From: JAFAXD01 sp963760435
GTDB taxonomy: Bacteria > Pseudomonadota > Alphaproteobacteria > Rhizobiales > Xanthobacteraceae
Length of the DNA: 64,000 nucleotides
Direction of reading: 5' to 3'
NCBI GenBank assembly: GCA_963760435.1
Contig: CAVXDE010000027.1
Coordinates: 124,001-188,000, forward strand
The notes under the pieces were generated by a model. The model searched no databases. It saw only the letters and a list, made by a program, of their open reading frames with translations, and was not told where the DNA came from. The position numbers and the translations under genes were made by a program. Positions 28,176-37,214 of the stretch are shown here, piece by piece (the first letter of the stretch is position 1; each line of letters opens with the position of its first letter).

Positions 28176-28748
28176 TCATTCGATCAAAGGGCCCTTATCG
28201 GATAGACGTTTCCCGTCGGTTGAATGCGCACCATCCGGCGCGACATTTTCGAGACGCTCGACGCAATATTTAATGGCTCGACGCAATTCTTTCTGCACCA
28301 TCGTTCGCGAGATGTTGAAGCGCTCGGCAATGGTTGCATGGCTTAGGCCGTCGAGCCGCGCAGCGATCAGGATCGCGCGCCGACGTGGTGGCAGCTCGGC
28401 CATGGCTCGTTTCAGCGTCTCGACCTCAAAGCGCGCTTCCATCTCCCGAGCCAAATCGGGACTGTCGTCCATGCGCCGGATGGTAGCCCAGACCTCGGTC
28501 TTCGAAGCACGCCGGCGCTCGCTGCGCCGCGTGTCGGCGGCAATGTTCAGCGCCATTCTGAAGATGTAGGATTCCGCCTGCTGAATAGCGCCCACCGCAT
28601 CAGTCCGATGCAACCGCAGCCAGGTTTCGTTCAGCGCGTCATCGGCGAGGTCGCGAGAGCCCAGCGACCGTGTCAAGCGTCGCCTGAAGCTGTCGTAGCG
28701 CAATGCAATCGTCGTACGCAGGGACGCCCAAACCGGGTCCGACATCAT
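28176..28748 (-). CDS. ECF-family RNA polymerase sigma factor (FecI-like)
   Basis: The 190-residue protein has sigma region 2 (LADDALNETWLRLHRTD, then AESYIFRMALNIAADTRRSE) and region 4 (LPPRRRAILIAARLDGLSHA, IAERFNISRTMVQKELRRAI). This matches iron-starvation-type ECF sigma factors that pair with FecR. It is followed directly by fecR and then the exoprotein gene, so the probable target is this locus itself. Two adjacent ATGs (28748, 28745) are possible starts. No TonB-dependent receptor gene, the usual third partner, is in the window. Confidence 0.9.
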   Translation of the reverse strand: MMSDPVWASLRTTIALRYDSFRRRLTRSLGSRDLADDALNETWLRLHRTDAVGAIQQAESYIFRMALNIAADTRRSERRRASKTEVWATIRRMDDSPDLAREMEARFEVETLKRAMAELPPRRRAILIAARLDGLSHATIAERFNISRTMVQKELRRAIKYCVERLENVAPDGAHSTDGKRLSDKGPLIE

Positions 28749-28763
28749 CGCACCCGCGTCGCC

Positions 28764-29434
28764 TCAGCGCTGGTCCGCCACGCACGCGGCAGATCCACCA
28801 CGCTCGCCCGGTTCAATTGCTAGCGTGACCGGCTGCGGCAGCTGTGAAAGCTCGGGTTGCAGCACGACCATTTGGATTGCACGGATGATCGCGTCGTCCC
28901 GCGCTCCGTCCCCTGATGATCCGATGAGTCGCACGCGTGAGACCCCTCCCGCCGGGCCGATCCAGTATTGGATAGCAACCCGATAAGACCCCGGCCGGGT
29001 ATTGGTGCTCTGGCAAAGCGCCGCCGTGACCGCAGCCTGGATGACACCGTAATAGGCGAGAGCCGCCCGCTTCGCAGAGAGCAGCGCCGGGCCGATGTCA
29101 GCTTGCCTGCGTGATCGTAATCGTATTGGGGCCGATGAATTTACCGGTTAAGCCCGATCCTTCCAACAGCAGGTGAAGCGCCGCTGTTGGATCAAACATG
29201 CCCTTGATTGACTGGGAATGGTGCCCGGCCGTCAGCGCGGTTTCATAGAACACCTGAAACCCAGTGGCGGCAGCGAACCTGTCCAACGCCCCGTCGATTG
29301 CCTGCGCCGGAATATCGAATTCCACGCGTCGAAGATCTTGCGCCCAGCGCGGCGTGTGCGCAGATCGACAAGCCAACGCCAAACAGCAGCGCGCGGCATA
29401 GCCTCACGTTCCGGCTCCGCGCGAAACTCGGCAT
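28764..29434 (-). pseudogene. Periplasmic STN-domain plus TonB C-terminal-like protein, split by two frameshifts
   Basis: Three frames together make one protein. A signal peptide (RALLFGVGLSICAHAALA, frame from 29434) leads to an STN domain (VEFDIPAQAIDGALDRFAAA, TGFQVFYE, LHLLLEGSGLTGKFIGPNT). A TonB-C-like domain closes it (AVTAALCQSTNTRPGSYRVA, IQYWIGPAGGVSRVRLIGSS, GDGARDDAIIRAI), ending at 28764. Removing one C from the CCC at 29343-29345 gives an ALA-QD cleavage site; removing one T from the TT at 29103-29104 joins STN to TonB-C. In canonical surface signalling, an STN domain on an outer-membrane receptor contacts FecR. Here it is on a small soluble protein next to sigma and fecR. Confidence 0.7.
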
Positions 29435-29589
29435 CCGGGGTCAAACACTCTTCCTCACAGTGACGGGAGTCCAGCGTAGCCCAGACCGGCGACCTTAGAA
29501 GGACTTTGTTACGGTTCCATGTCACGTGACGCGCGGTCCAGACGCGACCGGGGCTGTCGCCCAAACGCGAAGGAGATGGTCCCGATTCC

Positions 29590-30060
29590 TTACTCAGAAG
29601 GCAGCGAGAGGCGCAGAATGAGAGGCTGGAGCATTTCCGGCGGCGGCGCTTCGCCAATATTGCCATGGGTCAGGATCGTCTGCAGATCCCGCGTGGCAAC
29701 GGCATCACCGAAGGAGGGAAACGATACCCGCTCCACGGTGCCGTCCGGATTGACCCACACCTTGACGATCAGGCTTGTTGGGGGCCCGTCCGATGCACCG
29801 CGATGGATCTTCACATACGCGCGGAACCGGATTGCTGCCCCGTCATCGCCAGCGACCCACTCCTCGAAGCGATACTTCACGAGTTTGGCGAACTGCCCCC
29901 AAGCAGGCGGTGCCTTGGCTGCATCGCGGAACTCAAGGGACTGCGCGAACGCCGACGACAGCATGACGCCGGCAATGAAAGACACGGATTGAAAAAGCGC
30001 GAGCACCACGACGCCGGCGCGGCGAAAATGTACGACCTCGGGAAAATGCATCGCCCTCAT
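29590..30060 (-). CDS. Periplasmic TonB-C-like small protein
   Basis: This 156-residue protein has a signal peptide (GVVVLALFQSVSFIAGVMLS ending SAFAQS). The mature part (FRAYVKIHRGASDGPPTSLI, VKVWVNPDGTVERVSFPSFG, ATRDLQTILTHGNIGEAPP) resembles the TonB C-terminal fold used by short accessory proteins in such loci. No proline-rich spanning region or N-terminal anchor typical of a true energy-transducing TonB is present. It lies between the protease and the STN protein on the same strand, 7 bases downstream of the protease stop. The role in the exoprotein locus is inference. Confidence 0.6.
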   Translation of the reverse strand: MRAMHFPEVVHFRRAGVVVLALFQSVSFIAGVMLSSAFAQSLEFRDAAKAPPAWGQFAKLVKYRFEEWVAGDDGAAIRFRAYVKIHRGASDGPPTSLIVKVWVNPDGTVERVSFPSFGDAVATRDLQTILTHGNIGEAPPPEMLQPLILRLSLPSE

Positions 30061-30066
30061 TCCCTA

Positions 30067-30858
30067 TCAATTCTGCAGGCAAGTCACCTGAGCCGACACC
30101 GAAGCGGCGCGATTGGCCCGGGACGCTGTGGGCGCGAGTTGTGGCCGATCGTCTTGCGCAAAGTGGACGCCGTTCGAGGCCAAAAACGCTTTTATCTCCG
30201 TTGCGCTCACGGCGAGCACACGGTTGACCATGGTGCGACGGCTGATGACGCCCTGGACCAAGCCTAAGCCGTCCAGCACCGGGGCGCCGCTCGCCCCGTA
30301 CGTAACTGGCGAGTCGATGGCGAGATGTCCGGCCTCACTGCCACCCAGGGAATTGAGCACCCGCGCATTGGCGATCAGGCCACGGTTCGCCGGCTCATCC
30401 GTCTGCGACGTATAAGCGGCTGCAAACACCATCGCATTGACCTCCGGTGCGGCCATTCGCGGAAACACCGCTGCCAGCCCGAGCGTGCGTGGTATCTTCA
30501 GCAACGCCAGATCATAACGCTGCGATCGGGCAACGAGCTTCGCCGCGACCCGGCGCTTTTCCTTTGCCACAACGATCTGCGTGCAATTCTCCACGGCGTG
30601 ACCGGCGGTGAGCACATGACCGGCTTCATCGACGAAAAACCCGGTGCCGTTGAGTACACGTCCAAAGGCCGACTGCGGCGCAAGTGCAAACTGCCGCGGG
30701 GGCTCGATCCGCTGCGGCGGCGCCGGGGCCGGCACCTGCGCGTTGCCCACACTCCCGATGCCGAACAACGCGACGAAACAGCTGAGTGCCGTGGTCCGAA
30801 GCGAGAACCAGCCTCGCCGCATGCCGGCGTCAGGAGATGGAGCGGTCCCGGAGCTCAT
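30067..30858 (-). CDS. Exported trypsin-like serine protease (DegP/S1C-like catalytic domain)
   Basis: The 263-residue protein has a hydrophobic signal segment (TALSCFVALFGIGSVGNAQV), a Pro-rich linker and a trypsin-fold domain. The triad is visible: His in VLTAGHAVENC, Asp in RYDLALLKI, Ser in YGASGAPVLDGLG. No PDZ domain follows, so it is smaller than DegP/HtrA. It is first in the minus-strand run protease, TonB-C-like, STN, sigma, fecR, exoprotein. A role in site-1 type cleavage of FecR, or in processing the exoprotein, is possible but unproven. A second ATG (30822) would still retain the signal. Confidence 0.82.
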   Translation of the reverse strand: MSSGTAPSPDAGMRRGWFSLRTTALSCFVALFGIGSVGNAQVPAPAPPQRIEPPRQFALAPQSAFGRVLNGTGFFVDEAGHVLTAGHAVENCTQIVVAKEKRRVAAKLVARSQRYDLALLKIPRTLGLAAVFPRMAAPEVNAMVFAAAYTSQTDEPANRGLIANARVLNSLGGSEAGHLAIDSPVTYGASGAPVLDGLGLVQGVISRRTMVNRVLAVSATEIKAFLASNGVHFAQDDRPQLAPTASRANRAASVSAQVTCLQN

Positions 30859-30869
30859 GATTTATGGCG

Positions 30870-32399
30870 TTACGCAATCGCGATGATGGCCTCGCGGCCG
30901 ATCAGCCGCGCGAGCTGGCGGAGACGCGCAAAGACGCGCTCCCCGTCGTAAGCTGCGAAACGGCCGGTCAGCGTCAGCTTCAACTTGCCCCGCTCAACGA
31001 TCATCGGCGTGTGCGGGAGCACACCCGGCATTGCCGCCGACGTCACGTAGGCAACCCGCATGGCGGCGCCGAGCACCCGCGCGCGATCGAGCATGCGGGT
31101 GGTGGCAAGCTCGCGCACATGCGGTGACAATTCCTCGTCGATCAATCCCACGTGCCGGTAGAACACCGACAACGCAATGAACGCGCGTCCCGGGTGATCG
31201 ATGCCGACAAACGCCGCGTTGGCGATGATGTTGAGCGACTGTTCACCACGATAGTCGGGATGCGCGCGCCAACCGATATCAGCCAACAAGCAGGCCGCAT
31301 GGCGCAGGCGCTTCTCCTCCGCGGTCTCATCGAGCCCTGACGTGCTCATGAACCGGTCGGTCCACTCGATCAGTTCCTCGCCATGCCGCGGTGAGCGCGA
31401 ACGCAGAATATTCAGTTCATGAGCCGCAGCGAGCAGCGCGTCCTTCTTCTGCTCTTCCTCGTCGAGCAACTCGTAGAGTAGACCTTCGCGCACACCCAGT
31501 GCCGAAAACACGACCTGCTTGGGCCGTGCTTTGCGCACCAATTGCTCCAACACGATGGCCGCGTAAGCCAGCAGCGGACGCCGCGCGTCGGCGACGACCT
31601 CGATCTTTGACAGCGTGTTTGCATCGACCCGGCGCACCAGGCGCGCGAACTCGAGGACCTCCCTGGCGGGAACCGAATAGCCATGCGCGACGTGCAACGG
31701 ATAGCCGGTCTGCCACATGTACAAGCGCGCGATCGCTCGCCAGGTGCCGCCGACCGCATAGAAACTGCGCTGCGCGCCGATCTTCAGCGAAGGGATGCGC
31801 GCGAGCTCACGGGTGACGACCTTTTCGGCATATTTCAATGATTTCTTCGAGATGTCCTGCAGGGCGAGACCGCCGAGCGGCAGCGTGGCGCCGGCTCTGA
31901 TTCGGCGCCCGCGCACATCGATCAATTCCAGGGAACCGCCGCCAAGATCTCCGACGATCCCGTCTGCGTGATGAAAACCCGAGACCACGCCGAGCGCCGA
32001 GAGCATCGCCTCGCGCTTACCGGAGAGAACGTCGATGCTGGTGCCACAGATCTGTTCGGCCGCCGCAATGAACTCAGGCCCATTCTCCGCGTCGCGACAC
32101 GCGGCCGTGGCGATCGCCAGGATTTTCTTGACCTGGATGGTCTCACACAGCTGGCGGAAGCGGCGCAACGCGACGAGCGCCTTTTCCACCGCGTCCGGCG
32201 CGAGCAGCCCGGTCGATTGCACCTCGCGGCCGAGGCCGGCGAGGACCTTCTCATTGTAGACCGGGGTAAGGCTGCGCGAGAGTCCCTCGTAAGCGACGAG
32301 CCGGACCGAGTTCGAGCCGATATCGATCACCGCGACGGGCGGGCCGCGGTCGAGCCGGCCTTGTGCCGGGCTATTGGGTTTGGCTAGGCGATTTAGCAC
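30870..32399 (-). CDS. ppx: Exopolyphosphatase, Ppx/GppA family
   Basis: It degrades polyphosphate and/or pppGpp. The actin-like ASKHA phosphatase motifs are VAVIDIGSNSVRLVAYEG (phosphate 1), GIVGDLGGGSLELIDV (phosphate 2), and RSFYAVGGTWRAIARLYM. A C-terminal HD-like helical domain follows (RHAACLLADIGWRAHPDYRG). The start is a GTG at 32399 that overlaps the end of ppk by 29 bases, indicating a ppk-ppx operon. Length 509 is typical of the long alphaproteobacterial form. Confidence 0.93.
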   Translation of the reverse strand: MLNRLAKPNSPAQGRLDRGPPVAVIDIGSNSVRLVAYEGLSRSLTPVYNEKVLAGLGREVQSTGLLAPDAVEKALVALRRFRQLCETIQVKKILAIATAACRDAENGPEFIAAAEQICGTSIDVLSGKREAMLSALGVVSGFHHADGIVGDLGGGSLELIDVRGRRIRAGATLPLGGLALQDISKKSLKYAEKVVTRELARIPSLKIGAQRSFYAVGGTWRAIARLYMWQTGYPLHVAHGYSVPAREVLEFARLVRRVDANTLSKIEVVADARRPLLAYAAIVLEQLVRKARPKQVVFSALGVREGLLYELLDEEEQKKDALLAAAHELNILRSRSPRHGEELIEWTDRFMSTSGLDETAEEKRLRHAACLLADIGWRAHPDYRGEQSLNIIANAAFVGIDHPGRAFIALSVFYRHVGLIDEELSPHVRELATTRMLDRARVLGAAMRVAYVTSAAMPGVLPHTPMIVERGKLKLTLTGRFAAYDGERVFARLRQLARLIGREAIIAIA

Positions 32400-34611
32400 G
32401 TTCGATACGTCGGGTGAGGCTTCGGGGCGACGACTCCTTGAGCGATTTGCCGCGCCCTGACAAGCTCGGATTCGTCATGAAATATTTGTGGGCGTTGAAC
32501 GGTTCCTCGCCTTCGGCGGGCTTGTAGCGGACCGTGGTTCCATCGGGCAGGTAGAACCAGCTCTGCTCGTTGTCCTTGAGATTGGCGAGCATGATCTGAT
32601 CCAGGACCTGCTCGTGCACCGTCGGGTTGAGAATCGGACACAGCGCTTCGACCCGGCGGTCAAGGTTGCGCGGCATCATGTCGGCTGAGGAGATGTAAAC
32701 CGCGGCCTGCGGGTGCGGCAGCCCATGGCCATTGCCGAAGCAGTAGATACGTCCGTGCTCGAGAAAACGCCCAACGATCGACTTGGCGCGAATGTTGTCC
32801 GACAGACCAGGAACGCCGGGCCGCAAACAGCAGATGCCGCGGACGACGAGATCGATAGCAACGCCGGCCCGCGAGGCATCGTACAGTGCGTCGATGATCT
32901 CGGGGTCGACGAGCGCATTCATCTTCATCCAGATTGCCGCCGGCCGCCCCGCCCGCGCGTGCTCGATCTCGCCGGCGATGTGGTGCAGGATGCTGTCGCG
33001 CAGGCTGAGCGGCGACACCGCCATGCGCTCGAGTTCCGCGGGTTCCGCATACCCGGTGATGAAATTGAAAATCCGGGCAACATCGCGCGCCAGCACCGGG
33101 TCGGCGGTGAAGAACGATAGATCCGTGTAAATGCGCGCGGTGACCGGATGATAGTTGCCAGTTCCAACGTGAACATAGGAACGTAGCGAGCCCGCTTCGC
33201 GACGCACCACCATCGAGAGCTTGGCGTGAGTCTTGAGCTCAATGAAGCCGTAGACGACTTGCACGCCGGCGCGCTCGAGGTCGCGCGCCCAGCGGATATT
33301 CGCCTCCTCATCGAAGCGCGCCTTAAGCTCGACGAGCGCGGTCACGGATTTGCCAGCCTCCGCGGCCTCCGCCAGTGCGTGGACGATCGGGCTGTCCTTC
33401 GAGGTTCGATAGAGTGTTTGTTTGATCGCAACGACCTCGGGATCGCGCGCCGCCTGGGCGAGAAACTGCACCACCACGTCGAATGATTCGTAAGGGTGAT
33501 GGACAATCAGGTCCTTCTGGCGGATGGCCGCGAAGCAGTCACCGGCGTGGTCGCGAATACGCTCCGGAAAGCGCGGGTTGTAGGGCACGAACTCGAGGTC
33601 GGGCCGATCCACCGCCATGACCTGCGACAACTCGGCGAGCGCCAACATCCCGTCGACCAGAAACACCTCGTCATCGGCGACGGCAAGCTCGTGCTGGACA
33701 AAGCGGCGCAGCTCCGCCGGCATTGATGCCTCGAGCTCCAGCCGAATCACCGATCCGCGCCGACGTTGCTTGAGCACGGTCTCGAACAGGCGCACGAGAT
33801 CCTCGGCCTCTTCTTCAATTTCGATGTCGGAGTCGCGGATCACGCGGAACGCGCCCTGCCCTTTCACTTTGTATCCCGGGAACAGATTGGGAATGAACAA
33901 CCCGGTGACCTGCTCCAGCATGATCATGCGCACGGCACCGCCGCTCTCCGGCGTCGCCGGCAGGCGGATGAAGCGCTCGACCTTTTGCGGAACGCGGATC
34001 AGGGCGTTCATCGGCTTGCCGTCGCGCGCGCGGATGAGTTGGAGCGCGATCGAGAAACCGAGATTGGGAATGAACGGGAACGGATGCGCCGGGTCGATGG
34101 CGAGCGGCGTCAGCACCGGAAAGATGTGCTGCAGGAAATATTCCTCGAGCCACGCACGCTCTTGTTTCTTGATGGCGCTGCCGTCAACCAGCACGATGCC
34201 GACGCGGGCGAGCTCCTCGCGCAATTCCTGCCAGCGCTTTTGCTGATCGCTCGCGAGCACCGAGACGGCATCGGTGATTCGTGCCAACTGCTCAGCCGGG
34301 CTCAACCCATCGGGACTCGCCGTCGTAATGCCCTCACGCACCTGGCCCTTGAGTCCGGCGACGCGGACCATGAAGAACTCATCGAGGTTGTTGGCCGAGA
34401 TCGACAGAAAGCGCACGCCTTCGAGCAGCGGGTGATTGGCGTTCTGCGCCTCTTCCAGAACCCTACGATTGAACTGAAGCCAGGACAGCTCGCGATTGAT
34501 AAAGCGCTGCGGACTGTCGGCCAGGTCCGTGACGCTCGCCGGGACCGGCGCGGCAATCTGCTCACGCGCTGTTTCCTCAGGAATAACAATAGCTTGTGCG
34601 CGATCGGCCAT
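32371..34611 (-). CDS. ppk: Polyphosphate kinase 1
   Basis: It reversibly polymerises the ATP gamma-phosphate into polyphosphate. The N domain starts FINRELSWLQFNRRVLEEAQ, followed by FLSISANNLDEFFMVRVAGL. The catalytic C1/C2 phospholipase-D-like domains contain the phosphohistidine motif YVHVGTGNYHPVTARIYTDL and ELKARFDEEANIRWARDLER. Length 746 is normal. It is followed by ppx with a 29-base overlap. The upstream gene is hdaA on the same strand. Confidence 0.97.
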   Translation of the reverse strand: MADRAQAIVIPEETAREQIAAPVPASVTDLADSPQRFINRELSWLQFNRRVLEEAQNANHPLLEGVRFLSISANNLDEFFMVRVAGLKGQVREGITTASPDGLSPAEQLARITDAVSVLASDQQKRWQELREELARVGIVLVDGSAIKKQERAWLEEYFLQHIFPVLTPLAIDPAHPFPFIPNLGFSIALQLIRARDGKPMNALIRVPQKVERFIRLPATPESGGAVRMIMLEQVTGLFIPNLFPGYKVKGQGAFRVIRDSDIEIEEEAEDLVRLFETVLKQRRRGSVIRLELEASMPAELRRFVQHELAVADDEVFLVDGMLALAELSQVMAVDRPDLEFVPYNPRFPERIRDHAGDCFAAIRQKDLIVHHPYESFDVVVQFLAQAARDPEVVAIKQTLYRTSKDSPIVHALAEAAEAGKSVTALVELKARFDEEANIRWARDLERAGVQVVYGFIELKTHAKLSMVVRREAGSLRSYVHVGTGNYHPVTARIYTDLSFFTADPVLARDVARIFNFITGYAEPAELERMAVSPLSLRDSILHHIAGEIEHARAGRPAAIWMKMNALVDPEIIDALYDASRAGVAIDLVVRGICCLRPGVPGLSDNIRAKSIVGRFLEHGRIYCFGNGHGLPHPQAAVYISSADMMPRNLDRRVEALCPILNPTVHEQVLDQIMLANLKDNEQSWFYLPDGTTVRYKPAEGEEPFNAHKYFMTNPSLSGRGKSLKESSPRSLTRRIERAKSPSQTQ

Positions 34612-34735
34612 GGCGTTCTAAGGGCTCACTCGGGATTCGAAATCACAATAGCAGGCGGCGGTGGTTCCGCATCAGCCATCAGATACCGGGTTCTCGCGCC
34701 CATGGCCATGGCCAGTTGGGCGGATCGCGGTTTGG

Positions 34736-35410
34736 TTAGCCCCCGTTTATGACAGGCATAAGTTCGGCGGCGAGTGTCCGTGTCACGGGGCGTTGCTGGC
34801 GCAGCGCCTCGCGATCAAGCAACGCAACAACCGCACGCGCCGCGGCGAATGATCGCTCGATCCGCGTGATCAGATACCCGATCAGGCTCTCGTCCACGGC
34901 GAGCTGACGATCTGCAAACAATTTGATCATCACGGCGCGCAGCAAGGCGTCATCCGGTGCCGTGAGCTCGATTATTGGCAGCGCACGTACCCGCGAAGCA
35001 AGATCCGGCAACCGGATCGGCCAGCGCACCGGAGTGTCGCGAGCGCTCAGCAGCAAATAGGCGGCTTGCTCTCGGGCGAGGTTGAGCAGATGGAACAGAG
35101 CGACTTCATCGACACCTTCGGCGATATCTTCCAGCGCGACCGCGCCGGTGGCGAGGGCCGCCGGCACCGCAGCCTGGTCGAGCATTGCGGCCGCGAGCCG
35201 CTGTCCGCCGGCTTTGCGCGCCCAGATCTCGGCGAGATGGCTCTTGCCGCTGCCCTCCGGCCCGATCAGGACGACGCTGCGGGCCGGCCAGTCCGGCCAG
35301 CGCTCGATCAGGGCAAGCGCCGCGGCGTTCGATGAGCCTTCCAGAAAATCCTCACGGGCAAAGCTCACCTCATGCCCAAGCGCGAGGACCAGCTGTTCCG
35401 GCGTGTTCAC
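34736..35410 (-). CDS. hdaA: DnaA-related regulatory protein, HdaA type
   Basis: This DnaA AAA+-domain homologue lacks the DNA-binding domain and, in alphaproteobacteria, promotes inactivation of ATP-DnaA through the sliding clamp. The Walker A is a degenerate GPEGSGKSHLAEIWARK. Further features are VALEDIAEGVDEVALFHLLN, the AAA+ sensor region LRAVMIKLFADRQLAVDESL and a helical lid. The start is placed at a GTG (35410) because it gives the normal short N-terminus (VNTPEQLVLALG, a QLxLxL-like clamp-binding element) and avoids overlapping the upstream gene. Longer starts at 35473/35476 are possible. Confidence 0.85.
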   Translation of the reverse strand: MNTPEQLVLALGHEVSFAREDFLEGSSNAAALALIERWPDWPARSVVLIGPEGSGKSHLAEIWARKAGGQRLAAAMLDQAAVPAALATGAVALEDIAEGVDEVALFHLLNLAREQAAYLLLSARDTPVRWPIRLPDLASRVRALPIIELTAPDDALLRAVMIKLFADRQLAVDESLIGYLITRIERSFAAARAVVALLDREALRQQRPVTRTLAAELMPVINGG

Positions 35411-35450
35411 GGCAACGCTCGTCCCCCGCGACGGAGGCGTCCACGGCAAG

Positions 35451-36086
35451 TCATCCGGGACCTTGGCCTGCACCACCGACGTGACGAATCCATTCCTGCA
35501 GGTAGACCGCAATCGAAAGCAGCGTCAACACGGCGACCAATCCCATCAGTGCGTTGATCGCCCCGGCGATCTCCCAGTGGAACGCACGAGCCGCGATGAC
35601 GACCCCACCGAGCAGGATTTGTGCGACGGTGTTGAGCCGCGACACGGTCGCGGGCTTGATGGTGATCGGATCCCCCAAAACCCAGGACAGCATGATGCCA
35701 CCGACGATCAGAAGATCGCGCGACACCACGAGAATCACCAACCAGCGGGGGATTGCCTCGATGATGCCGAGCGAGACGTAGATCGAAACGATCAGCACCT
35801 TGTCGGCGAGCGGGTCGAGATAGGCGCCAACGGCCGTCGCCATGCCGAAACGCTTGGCGAGAAAGCCGTCGACGCCATCGCTAATTCCGGCAATGAGGAA
35901 CAGGGTAAACGCGCCGGTCATCTGGTCGGACGCAATGGCCCAAACCATGACGGGAACCAACAGGATACGCGCGAGCGTGATAAGATTCGGAAGACTCAAG
36001 GGAAAGCCCCGGCGGGTCGGCCTCTGCGGCCGCAACATTATCGCGCGGTGAGCCGATGCCAAGCCAGGATTACTACGGATTTGCAT
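35451..36086 (-). CDS. CDP-alcohol phosphatidyltransferase (PgsA-like)
   Basis: This integral membrane enzyme of phospholipid synthesis probably transfers a phosphatidyl group to glycerol-3-phosphate or a related alcohol. The CDP-alcohol signature is present as SDGVDGFLAKRFGMATAVGA followed by YLDPLADK, with all Asp positions intact and Lys in place of the usual Arg. Several transmembrane segments follow. It starts MQIRSNPG at 36086; an ATG at 36038 is an alternative closer to the conserved LPNLITLARI. It lies directly upstream of hdaA and diverges from purM. Confidence 0.85.
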   Translation of the reverse strand: MQIRSNPGLASAHRAIMLRPQRPTRRGFPLSLPNLITLARILLVPVMVWAIASDQMTGAFTLFLIAGISDGVDGFLAKRFGMATAVGAYLDPLADKVLIVSIYVSLGIIEAIPRWLVILVVSRDLLIVGGIMLSWVLGDPITIKPATVSRLNTVAQILLGGVVIAARAFHWEIAGAINALMGLVAVLTLLSIAVYLQEWIRHVGGAGQGPG

Positions 36087-36155
36087 CCTTGTCCGAGCGA
36101 CCTACGTCCCCTATCGATCTCACCCCATGCGTGCCCCCCAAAACGCGGATGATTC

Positions 36156-37214
36156 ATGGCGGATGACCGACTGACCTATGCCAAAGCCGGAGTGGACATC
36201 GACGCCGGCAACCGGATGGTCCAGCTCATCAAGCCGCTGTTAAAGCGGACCGCGCGGCCCGGCGCCGATGCGGACATCGGCGGCTTCGGAGGCCTGTTCG
36301 ACCTCAAGCGAGCGGGCTTTCGCGACCCCGTCCTGGTGGCGTCCACCGACGGGGTCGGAACCAAGGTCAAGATCGCGACCGCCGCTGGCCGGCACGACAC
36401 GATCGGTATCGACCTCGTGGCGATGTCGGTGAACGATCTCGTGGTACAGGGCGCCGAACCGCTGTTCTTTCTCGACTATTTCGCCTGCAGCAAGCTCGAT
36501 CCGGAGGTCGGGGCCGCCGTTGTCGCCGGCATCGCGGAGGGCTGCCGACAAGCGGGATGCGCCCTGATTGGCGGCGAGACCGCCGAGATGCCCGGGATCT
36601 ACCAGGACGGCGACTATGACCTTGCCGGGTTTGCGGTCGGAGCGGCGGAACGCGATCGCCTGCTGCCACGGCAGGATATCGCGGCCGGGGACGTCATCCT
36701 GGGGCTCGCCTCTTCGGGGATCCACTCCAACGGCTATTCGCTGGTGCGCAAGGTGGTCGATCTCGCCGGCATACACCTGGACGCGCCGGCCCCGTTCGAC
36801 AGCGGGCGCAGCCTGGGCGAGGTTCTGCTCGTCCCTACGCGCATCTATGTTGCGGCATGTCTCACGGCATTGCGCGACTCCGCGGGCGTGAAGGCCCTTG
36901 CCCACATCACCGGCGGCGGCTTTCCGGACAATATTCCGCGCGTCCTGCCGGACGGGATTTGCGCGCGGATCGATCTCGCCGCCATACCGATGTTGCCCAT
37001 TTTCCGCTGGCTGGCGCAGGCCGGGCACATCGCCCAAGCCGAGATGCTGCGCACCTTCAACTGCGGGATCGGCATGATCGTCGTTGTCGCCGCCGACGAG
37101 GCGCGCGCCGTCGCAACGATCCTGCACAACGCCGGGGAGCACGTCGTCACTCTGGGCCGCCTCGAAGCCGGCGAGCGCGGAGTCGCGTTCGACGGCGAGC
37201 TTGATCTGAGTTGA
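36156..37214 (+). CDS. purM: Phosphoribosylformylglycinamidine cyclo-ligase (AIR synthetase)
   Basis: It catalyses the fifth step of purine synthesis, FGAM to AIR with ATP. The conserved N-terminal motif LTYAKAGVDIDAGNRMVQLI is followed by DPVLVASTDGVGTKVKIA, the substrate motif CALIGGETAEMPGIY, and ILGLASSGIHSNGYSLVRKV. Length (352) is normal. It diverges from the pgsA-like gene and overlaps purN at TGATG, so the two purine genes are translationally coupled. Confidence 0.97.
   Translation: MADDRLTYAKAGVDIDAGNRMVQLIKPLLKRTARPGADADIGGFGGLFDLKRAGFRDPVLVASTDGVGTKVKIATAAGRHDTIGIDLVAMSVNDLVVQGAEPLFFLDYFACSKLDPEVGAAVVAGIAEGCRQAGCALIGGETAEMPGIYQDGDYDLAGFAVGAAERDRLLPRQDIAAGDVILGLASSGIHSNGYSLVRKVVDLAGIHLDAPAPFDSGRSLGEVLLVPTRIYVAACLTALRDSAGVKALAHITGGGFPDNIPRVLPDGICARIDLAAIPMLPIFRWLAQAGHIAQAEMLRTFNCGIGMIVVVAADEARAVATILHNAGEHVVTLGRLEAGERGVAFDGELDLS

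Noticed and set aside
27181..28569. 462-codon plus-strand frame over fecR and sigma
   Set aside because: Antisense to two well-defined regulatory genes.
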